A DNA stretch of 11,465 nucleotides from Domibacillus sp. (GTDB lineage Bacteria; Bacillota; Bacilli; Bacillales; Domibacillaceae), in NCBI GenBank assembly GCA_031177795.1, contig JAPSKG010000048.1, forward strand, positions 1 to 11,465, given 5' to 3'. The notes beneath the pieces are model-generated. The model worked only from the letters and a program-made list of their open reading frames with translations. It was not told where the DNA came from and did no database searches. This document shows, in pieces, positions 6,725-11,465 of this stretch (the first letter of the stretch is position 1; every line of letters starts with the position of its first letter). The position numbers and the translations under genes are program-made.

Positions 6725-7924
6725 ATGAAATTAGCAGAACTGAAGAAAAGCGGTCATGCTCCATCATTACTCGCATCATTTTTATACTTTGACATTAGCT
6801 TTATGATTTGGGTTATGCTCGGGGCACTTGGCGTTTATATCACTCAAGACTTTGGATTATCGCCAGCGCAAAAAGGATTAATTGTTGCCATTCCAATTCT
6901 TTCAGGTTCCTTTTTCCGCATTGTTCTTGGCATTTTAACTGACCGAATCGGCCCCCGCAAAACAGCTATTGGCGGCATGCTTGTGACGATGGTTCCTTTA
7001 TTTTGGGGATGGTTGTTTGGAAACACAATGACAGAACTTTATTTTATTGGCATTATGCTCGGTGTTGCCGGCGCAAGCTTTTCAGCAGCTTTGCCAATGG
7101 CAAGCCGCTGGTACCCGCCTCATTTGCAAGGCCTCGCGATGGGAATTGCCGGCGCTGGAAACAGTGGAACGGTCCTCGCTACCTTGTTCGGACCTCGTAT
7201 AGCTGAACATGTTGGATGGCATGGAGTAATGGGGGTAGCACTTATCCCGTTGGTTCTTATCTTTATTACGTACGTATTAATTGCAAAAGATGCTCCATCT
7301 CAGCCAGAACCGCAACCAATCTTAAACTATTTTAAAGTTTTCAAATTTAAAGACACCTGGTATTTCTGTTTGCTATATAGTGTGACATTCGGCGGCTTTG
7401 TCGGCCTGACAAGCTTCTTGAGTATTTTCTTTGTGGATCAATATGGATTATCAAAAGTCCGTGCCGGTGACTTTGTTACCCTTTGTGTAATTGCCGGAAG
7501 TTTGTTCCGGCCCGTTGGTGGAATGATTGCCGATAAAATCGGCGGAGCTTCTCTATTAAAATTTTTATTTATCGGTGTTTCCTTGATGATGCTTGGTGTC
7601 AGCACCCTTCCTTCATTAACGCTTGTGACAGTTATGTTATTTGTCGGCATGATGTGTCTTGGAATGGGCAACGGCGCTGTTTTTCAATTGGTGCCTCAAC
7701 GTTTCCAAAAAGAAATTGGAATGATAACAGGTGTTGTCGGCGCTGCCGGCGGTGTCGGCGGTTTTTTTGTTCCAAACATTCTTGGAACCTTAAAACAAAT
7801 GACTGGCACATACGCAGCAGGCTTTACTGTTTATGCCGTTGTTGGCATTGCCGCTTTAATTTTATTAACTTTTGCGCAAATGTCATGGCGCAAAGCTTAT
7901 GCCTTAAAAGAAGAATCTGCTTAA
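6725..7924 (+). CDS. Nitrate/nitrite transporter, NarK/NasA type (MFS, NNP family)
   Basis: This 399-residue, very hydrophobic protein of about 12 membrane segments takes up nitrate across the cytoplasmic membrane. Both nitrate-signature stretches are present: AGAGNSGTVLATLFGPR near 142-158, and GVVGAAGGVGGFFVP at 336-350. The substrate-binding arginines of the family match R65 (SFFRIVLG) and R262 (SLFRPVGG), and the cytoplasmic loop DRIGPRK (73-79) is the MFS motif. AAGGAGAGG at 6711-6719 places the start at ATG 6725. The in-frame ATG at 6653 lies at the -35 box and can be discarded. By position, opposite nasBC with shared TnrA boxes, it corresponds to B. subtilis nasA, an assimilatory uptake system. 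I leave the symbol open because narK and nasA cannot be told apart with certainty here. Confidence 0.93.
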   Translation: MKLAELKKSGHAPSLLASFLYFDISFMIWVMLGALGVYITQDFGLSPAQKGLIVAIPILSGSFFRIVLGILTDRIGPRKTAIGGMLVTMVPLFWGWLFGNTMTELYFIGIMLGVAGASFSAALPMASRWYPPHLQGLAMGIAGAGNSGTVLATLFGPRIAEHVGWHGVMGVALIPLVLIFITYVLIAKDAPSQPEPQPILNYFKVFKFKDTWYFCLLYSVTFGGFVGLTSFLSIFFVDQYGLSKVRAGDFVTLCVIAGSLFRPVGGMIADKIGGASLLKFLFIGVSLMMLGVSTLPSLTLVTVMLFVGMMCLGMGNGAVFQLVPQRFQKEIGMITGVVGAAGGVGGFFVPNILGTLKQMTGTYAAGFTVYAVVGIAALILLTFAQMSWRKAYALKEESA

Positions 7925-7927
7925 AAT

Positions 7928-7973
7928 AAAAAAGCGGGGTTCCTGGAAACTATTTCAGGAACCCCGCTTTTTT
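7928..7973 (+). terminator. Strong rho-independent terminator after the nitrate transporter gene
   Basis: A perfect 18-bp inverted repeat (7928-7945 with 7956-7973) has a GC-rich middle, GCGGGGTTCCTG, and a 10-base loop. It ends in six T on the plus strand and, by symmetry, on the minus strand too. It starts four bases after the stop codon. Confidence 0.95.
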
Positions 7974-8240
7974 ATTTCACACTTTTTTCAGAGAAAATAA
8001 ATCAGTCTATCACAACAAGGAAAGAATGTTATTTTTAATTAAAAAATGGGCGGCAACACTTTCTATGGAAAAAATGTTTCTAATATTTTAGCAGCGAAAG
8101 GCTTACAAAAACTTAATGCGGCTTTTTCACATCTTTTAAAACTTCTTCCTTATTATATGAAGTTAATTTTCTTTATAATCTTGGATATTTGTCCGGTTCA
8201 AAAAGAAACTAAGATGCATCTACTAATCATATAGAAACGT
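7974..8240. other. Non-coding gap before cotD
   Basis: About 270 bases of AT-rich sequence with no supported gene. A 62-codon plus-strand frame from ATG 8046 has no ribosome binding site. A 21-codon frame starting inside AAGGAAAGAATG near 8020-8031 does have one but resembles nothing I know. Close to cotD, CATCTACTA at 8217-8225 differs by one base from the sigma-K -10 pattern CATANNNTA, but I find no good -35. Confidence 0.5.
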
Positions 8241-8254
8241 GGAGGTGAAGCAGA

Positions 8255-8467
8255 ATGTATCGTCATGTTCGACCTGTTATTTGTCCGCCAAAGTGTGTTG
8301 TGCACGATACGTATACAACACGGCAAGTTCCTGTTATCCATCCGGTCATCCATGTAAACCGTCATCATGTTGTTAACGTACCTTGCCATATTTACAAGCC
8401 GGTTACAAGAAACGTTTTTGTCAGCCATGCCTATCCGAAACACTGTTGCGATCACCGTTACCGATAA
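8255..8467 (+). CDS. cotD: CotD-like inner spore coat protein
   Basis: The 70-residue product is rich in histidine (10) and cysteine (C10, C14, C44 and the pair C64-C65), with short Val/Pro/His repeats such as VPVIHPVIHVNRHH. Size, composition, the early PPKCVVH segment and the CCDH near the C-terminus match the CotD family of spore coat proteins, made in the mother cell late in sporulation. It should assemble into the inner coat, where cysteines and histidines may crosslink or bind metal. GGAGGTGA at 8241-8248 gives a clear start. A sigma-K promoter is expected from the family, but only a weak -10-like CATCTACTA (8217-8225) is visible. The gene is alone and has its own terminator. Confidence 0.8.
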   Translation: MYRHVRPVICPPKCVVHDTYTTRQVPVIHPVIHVNRHHVVNVPCHIYKPVTRNVFVSHAYPKHCCDHRYR

Positions 8468-8480
8468 GTTCTGCGCTTCT

Positions 8481-8512
8481 CCCAGTCTGTTAAAATAACA
8501 GACTGGGATTTT
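8481..8512 (+). terminator. Rho-independent terminator of cotD
   Basis: A perfect 12-bp stem CCCAGTCTGTTA / TAACAGACTGGG with a 3-base loop (8481-8507) is followed by ATTTTGTTTT. It lies 13 bases after the cotD stop. Confidence 0.9.
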
Positions 8513-8537
8513 GTTTTCATTTTAGTTTTTTTCTTAA

Positions 8538-8553
8538 TGTTTCACGTGAAACA
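8538..8553. promoter_or_regulatory. parS site 1 (ParB/Spo0J binding site)
   Basis: TGTTTCACGTGAAACA is the perfect 16-bp chromosomal parS palindrome bound by ParB (Spo0J in Bacillus). The perfect symmetry here extends to 24 bp (8534-8557). It is intergenic, downstream of the cotD terminator and about 150 bp beyond the end of the minus-strand 109-residue gene. No T-run follows on either strand, so it is unlikely to be a terminator. Confidence 0.9.
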
Positions 8554-8705
8554 TTAAAATTTTCATTACATTCACTTAAACAAGTTTAACCTCTTCTATT
8601 GATTAAGCAAGCGAAAAAAGAAGTTTTTTATTTTTATGTTGTATAGTTTAAACAAATTTCTGCTGTTTGAACTTTTCCAGATCAGCGCTGCAAACTTCCG
8701 ATTTT

Positions 8706-9035
8706 TCAGCGGAAAATCTCATCCAATTCATTTAATGCTTTTTCTTCATCATAATTTGAACCATCTATTTCTTTAGCATCGTGAGTATACATGCTTGCGA
8801 GTCGTGCCTGGTGCTCTATTAATGAATCGGAGTCGGTGAGTTCATCGTCTGCAGTCACAGGGATGCGCAGTAAAGTAAAAGCTCTTATATACTTTCCCAC
8901 TGTATGTTCATCTATCTTTCCCTTTAAATTAGAAGCTTCAATAGCGTTGTTTAATTGATCAATCGCTGCTTCTTTGTTTACACCTGCTGTGAAAACAATT
9001 TCTTTAGTTTTTTTCACTACATCTTTTAATTCCAT
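8706..9035 (-). CDS. Uncharacterised 109-residue protein between two parS sites
   Basis: I do not recognise this protein. It is soluble, with no signal or membrane segment, and looks mostly helical. A slightly basic N-terminal third (MELKDVVKKTKEIVF) is followed by alternating helices and a strongly acidic C-terminus ending KALNELDEIFR. It has no cysteines. The start is well supported: a GGAGG motif seven bases upstream of the ATG at 9035. It is transcribed alone, and no clear terminator follows. Its only notable neighbours are the parS sites on either side (8538 and 9298); nothing in its sequence suggests a ParB-like or SMC-like role, so the context may be accidental. Confidence 0.75.
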   Translation of the reverse strand: MELKDVVKKTKEIVFTAGVNKEAAIDQLNNAIEASNLKGKIDEHTVGKYIRAFTLLRIPVTADDELTDSDSLIEHQARLASMYTHDAKEIDGSNYDEEKALNELDEIFR

Positions 9036-9086
9036 GGTAAACCTCCGTATTTGTTTAGTTATGGCTTTTCCATCGTCTTGATTTTA

Positions 9087-9116
9087 ATAACACAATACTC
9101 TCAAAACAAAGGTCAA
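9087..9116 (-). promoter_or_regulatory. Candidate sigma-A promoter of the 109-residue gene
   Basis: On the minus strand TTGACC (9116-9111) is followed after 18 bp by TGTTAT (9092-9087), about 50 bases before the start codon. The -35 box matches at five of six bases and the -10 at four of six. Confidence 0.4.
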
Positions 9117-9281
9117 AACTGAAGAGCGTCAATTTAATTAATGTGCTTCTTTTTTGTTGATAAAACATCAATCTTCTGTTTATCAAAATCAAAAAATGAA
9201 AAGCATAAAAACTCAAATTGTTATTCAACAGTTTTTCATGCAGCGTAACGAACAATCAGGGCTTTTATCACATTGGACTTT

Positions 9282-9322
9282 AAAAAAGACAAGCAGATGT
9301 TTCACGTGAAACATCTGCTTGT
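9282..9322 (-). terminator. Terminator of the acetyltransferase gene, built on a 34-bp palindrome containing parS
   Basis: Bases 9289-9322 form a perfect 34-bp palindrome (arm ACAAGCAGATGTTTCAC) ending four bases from the stop codon of the minus-strand acetyltransferase gene. On the minus strand the hairpin is followed by GTC-free-standing bases and then six T (complement of A9282-9287), giving the form of an intrinsic terminator. The six T on the other side (9322-9327) make it potentially bidirectional. With the central four bases as loop, the stem is about 15 bp. Confidence 0.75.
9298..9313. promoter_or_regulatory. parS site 2 (ParB/Spo0J binding site)
   Basis: A second perfect TGTTTCACGTGAAACA, exactly 760 bp centre to centre from the first. 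It is the middle of the 34-bp palindrome at 9289-9322, so the same bases appear to serve as both a partition site and a terminator stem. Confidence 0.9.
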
Positions 9323-9325
9323 TTT

Positions 9326-9997
9326 TTAAAGTGGCTTTAGCTGAATTTCTTCTCTGGCTTCAAGCTCTCTCACCATATCATGCCATTCCTGCGGCTTATT
9401 TGATAAAATAGCATAATACGTTGTAATAAACTCGCGAATAAAGCTTGCTTTGAGTGACTGGATGTTTTCTTTAAACGGCAGAAAGCAAAGATCCAGATCT
9501 TTTACTGCTTCTCCTTCATTTGTCCACGCTGGATGAACATAAGAAAAATCAAGACGCTGATAACCTAAATGAGACAATACTTCACGTCTCACAAACGGGT
9601 CCATTACTTTAATTCCACCAAAAGAATGATCGGTCATTCTGTAAGGATCGTAAATTTCCGCAAACATGCCTATTAAATTAAGTTGATGCTCTTTTTCAAG
9701 ATTCATTAAATCTTCATGGCGTTTTTTTGCAAGAAACGGTCCTACTCCAAGCCCTTCTTTTGTAATAATGGTAAAGTCGGTCATAGCAACATTTAATTCT
9801 TTGTTGTAACGATATTCTGTTACGCCAACTACTTCGTTTTCATGAACAGCCAGAAAAACACGGATGGTCGGATCTTTCAGCGGCTCTGCCCACAGCTCAT
9901 ATTCAAGCACTTCTTCTGGCGGAAAAACTTCCTGCATCGTTTTGTGCAATCGAGCAAACATTGGATCTTCAATGCTTTTTACTTGTACATACTCCAT
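9326..9997 (-). CDS. GNAT-family N-acetyltransferase-like protein
   Basis: The 223-residue product has the pattern of a GCN5-related acetyltransferase. A strand IRVFLAVHENEVVGVTEYR (45-63) matches the region leading into the acetyl-CoA fold, and EGLGVGPFLAKKR (81-93) resembles the pyrophosphate-binding loop and following helix (motif A). The substrate cannot be read from the sequence. The C-terminal part (about 130-223) is longer than a minimal GNAT domain. The start is ATG 9997, with GGAGG (10005-10009) seven bases upstream; an in-frame ATG at 10084 would add 29 basic residues and has no ribosome binding site. The gene has its own promoter candidate and ends at the parS-containing terminator. 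Confidence 0.65.
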   Translation of the reverse strand: MEYVQVKSIEDPMFARLHKTMQEVFPPEEVLEYELWAEPLKDPTIRVFLAVHENEVVGVTEYRYNKELNVAMTDFTIITKEGLGVGPFLAKKRHEDLMNLEKEHQLNLIGMFAEIYDPYRMTDHSFGGIKVMDPFVRREVLSHLGYQRLDFSYVHPAWTNEGEAVKDLDLCFLPFKENIQSLKASFIREFITTYYAILSNKPQEWHDMVRELEAREEIQLKPL

Positions 9998-10079
9998 ATT
10001 AAGCCCTCCTTTTATTTTTAACCTTATTGTCTTTTTTGTATCTTTTATGTTATTACGCTTTACTTTTCTATAAAGCAAA

Positions 10080-10108
10080 GACATATGGAAGCTTTATTGC
10101 ATTGTCAA
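10080..10108 (-). promoter_or_regulatory. Candidate promoter of the acetyltransferase-like gene
   Basis: On the minus strand a perfect TTGACA (10108-10103) is followed after 17 bp by TATGTC (10085-10080). The -10 is weak. The leader would be about 75 bases. The remaining gap up to 10281 shows no gene on either strand. Confidence 0.4.
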
Positions 10109-10281
10109 GAAAGCATTACACTTTTTTAATAATGAAAAACCATCTATGTAATTGTATAATGAGTGGCTGTGTAAATAAAAGTTTGCTGGCTGACCACAAA
10201 TTGGTTTGCTAGAAAAAAAGCTGCTTAACACCGCATTTTTTGAAAACAGCCCAATCTTTTTAAAAAACGCTTAACTGTTTT

Positions 10282-10512
10282 TTAATTGCTCAAAACAATC
10301 AGCATCCGGTTGTTTCTTGCTTCCCGTTCTTCTTCTGATACTAAATCGTATTTTTTTAACAAGTGAAACACTTCATTTAACAAATCCTGTGTATGCTCCT
10401 GATCCAAATATTTTTGCATTCTTTCGTAAAGCTCTCCTGGTAAAAATGTTTTTTGGCTTTCTAACTTGTTTATAACATCTTCACGCGAATGATTAATGTT
10501 GCATTCACTCAT
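10282..10512 (-). CDS. Uncharacterised 76-residue cytosolic protein
   Basis: This small charged protein has no signal or membrane segment and should be largely helical. The segment LPGELYERMQKYL (24-36), then LLNEVFHLLKKYDLVSEEER, reads like a compact helix bundle conserved among Bacillaceae, but I cannot name the family. AAGGAGAG lies about nine bases before the ATG at 10512. An ATG four bases upstream in another frame stops after three codons. It shares strand with the methyltransferase gene upstream (86-bp gap) and may be cotranscribed, since I see no terminator between them. No good terminator follows it. Confidence 0.75.
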   Translation of the reverse strand: MSECNINHSREDVINKLESQKTFLPGELYERMQKYLDQEHTQDLLNEVFHLLKKYDLVSEEEREARNNRMLIVLSN

Positions 10513-10598
10513 TCATAATCTCTCCTTTTTATCATTAAAATTAAACGCTCTTTATTGGTTTGCTTTTAACCGCCGCTATAATGAATAAAAGCTGAACT

Positions 10599-11213
10599 TC
10601 ACGTTGCATAAATTTGCTGGAAAATTAAAAATCGCTCATTAGGGTTTTTTTCATATAATCCGGTGATTCGCACTTCTTCTTTCCACTCAAACATTGTTTG
10701 ATTTTGCAAAAAGTAAATATATTCTTTTGATGGATAATACAAAACAATCGTTGCCTGTCGCGGAAATTCCTCAACAGACAAAAGAATTTGCTGCACTACC
10801 TTCATAAATATCTGTACTGAAAATGGATTAAAAAAGTAAAAAACGGTATCAGTCGGCTTTATTTTATATTCCTGTGCTAAAAGGCGCTGAAAATCAATTA
10901 TCCCTTTTTTTCTTTTCGCTTTTTTTAAATACGTTATTTTATTTTGAAGCGCTTCTTCAAAATAAGCAGGATTCATTTCAACTCCGGTAACCGATGCTTG
11001 AAAACGGTAATGTACATAAAATGCAGCACGGCCTTTTCCACACCCCATATCTACAAAGCCATCTTCTGCAGTTAGTTCACACCGTGAAAAAAGCTGGTCC
11101 AGCGCTTTATATGGCGTTGGTTCATATCGGTGGTAATGAGCCAGCGCCGGGTATCCTTTTTCGTCTCCTGTCGTGTGAATCGATAGCAATTGATCATAGG
11201 CATAATCATTCAT
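10599..11213 (-). CDS. Class I SAM-dependent methyltransferase
   Basis: The 204-residue protein has a Rossmann-type methyltransferase core. Motif I, FVDMGCGKGRAAF (53-65), binds S-adenosylmethionine; VTGVEMNP (75-82) supplies the acidic residue (E79) that contacts the ribose. FYFFNPFS (125-132) sits where motif IV, near the substrate, is expected. The NPF sequence loosely resembles the NPPY/NPPF motif of amino-group methyltransferases but is not a clear match, so the substrate is unknown. A GAGG site seven bases upstream supports ATG 11213. Upstream, TTTTAA-N14-GGGAAC on the minus strand (about 11250-11280) faintly resembles a sigma-B promoter; I do not rely on it. Confidence 0.8.
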   Translation of the reverse strand: MNDYAYDQLLSIHTTGDEKGYPALAHYHRYEPTPYKALDQLFSRCELTAEDGFVDMGCGKGRAAFYVHYRFQASVTGVEMNPAYFEEALQNKITYLKKAKRKKGIIDFQRLLAQEYKIKPTDTVFYFFNPFSVQIFMKVVQQILLSVEEFPRQATIVLYYPSKEYIYFLQNQTMFEWKEEVRITGLYEKNPNERFLIFQQIYAT

Positions 11214-11465
11214 TTTGGAACCTCTATATATTCATCCCTTATACTGGCATGTTCCCCAGCTAAGAGAAATTTAAAACATCCAATTTCCCTTTAATTAGGT
11301 AATAGCCATTTTACATGGAACATTTTTCTTGGAAATATATTTATAATAAAGGACTTTTTTATTTAAGGCAATTTTCCTGTTTCTTTTATGTACATGTACA
11401 TTTTTAAACCAATAATATAAAAGCTGAAATACAGCATTCTGGCAACAAAAAAAGCCGTCCAAAAA
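11214..11465. other. Intergenic region at the right edge
   Basis: No gene is supported. It contains a 14-bp perfect palindrome, ATGTACATGTACAT (11388-11401), of unknown meaning. The last bases, AAAAAAAGCCGTCC, could be one arm of a terminator whose other arm lies outside the window. Confidence 0.4.

Noticed and set aside
8046..8234. 62-codon plus-strand ORF before cotD
   Set aside because: No ribosome binding site, unlike real genes in this window, and no recognisable composition or motif.
8198..8455. Minus-strand ORF opposite cotD
   Set aside because: A shadow of the cotD coding sequence with no ribosome binding site; the plus-strand reading has the CotD composition, ribosome binding site and terminator.
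9055..9255. Minus-strand 66-codon ORF between the second parS and the 109-residue gene
   Set aside because: AT-rich frame crossing the promoter region of the 109-residue gene, with no ribosome binding site and low-complexity translation.
10261..10284. Inverted repeat TAAAAAAC/GTTTTTTA at the end of the 76-residue gene as a terminator
   Set aside because: The stem is almost all A-T, overlaps the stop codon and has no T-run after it on the minus strand.
10562..10592. GCTTTTA/TAAAAGC repeat between the methyltransferase and 76-residue genes as a terminator
   Set aside because: Short 7-bp stem, long loop and no T-run in the direction of transcription.
1..11465. CRISPR array, insertion sequence, tRNA/rRNA or defence system
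   Set aside because: Reading both strands I found no regularly spaced repeats, transposase-like frames, tRNA-like folds or defence-type domains.

Overview
The window looks like chromosomal DNA of a spore-forming Bacillaceae bacterium. It is AT-rich, has strong AGGAGG-type ribosome binding sites and sigma-A promoters, and carries a Bacillus-style assimilatory nitrate locus with TnrA/GlnR-type operators, a CotD-like spore coat gene and two perfect Bacillus-type parS sites. I cannot name the species.

Bases 1-712 hold molybdenum-cofactor nucleotide genes: the start of mobB on the minus strand (cut by the window edge) and a complete mobA on the plus strand, diverging from a 44-bp gap. Bases 841-1864 are a self-contained unit for a QorB/NmrA-type NAD(P)-binding protein, with a consensus promoter, a 36-bp dyad operator over the -10 box and a terminator.

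Bases 1893-7973 are the nitrate assimilation block. On the minus strand nasB (FAD/NAD and [2Fe-2S] electron-transfer subunit) and nasC (Mo-bisMGD catalytic subunit) form a tight operon, possibly headed by an unannotated 41-residue ORF. On the plus strand lies a NarK/NasA-type nitrate transporter. The 339-bp divergent region between them has two TGTNA-N7-TNACA boxes, 74 bp apart. The picture is nitrate uptake, then NADH to NasB to NasC, with MobA/MobB helping to finish the cofactor NasC needs. No nitrite reductase (nirBD/nasDE) is present; the NasB C-terminus is NirB-like but has lost three of the four cysteines that would hold a siroheme-[4Fe-4S] centre.

Bases 8255-11465 are a looser set of small units: cotD, an uncharacterised 109-residue gene flanked by two parS sites 760 bp apart, a GNAT-like acetyltransferase, an uncharacterised 76-residue protein and a class I SAM methyltransferase. 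The second parS is the core of a 34-bp perfect palindrome that also appears to be the terminator of the acetyltransferase gene.

I see no mobile element, CRISPR array, tRNA, rRNA or obvious defence system. The best candidates for something new are the parS-terminator hybrid, the small ORF at the head of nasBC and the large dyad in front of qorB.
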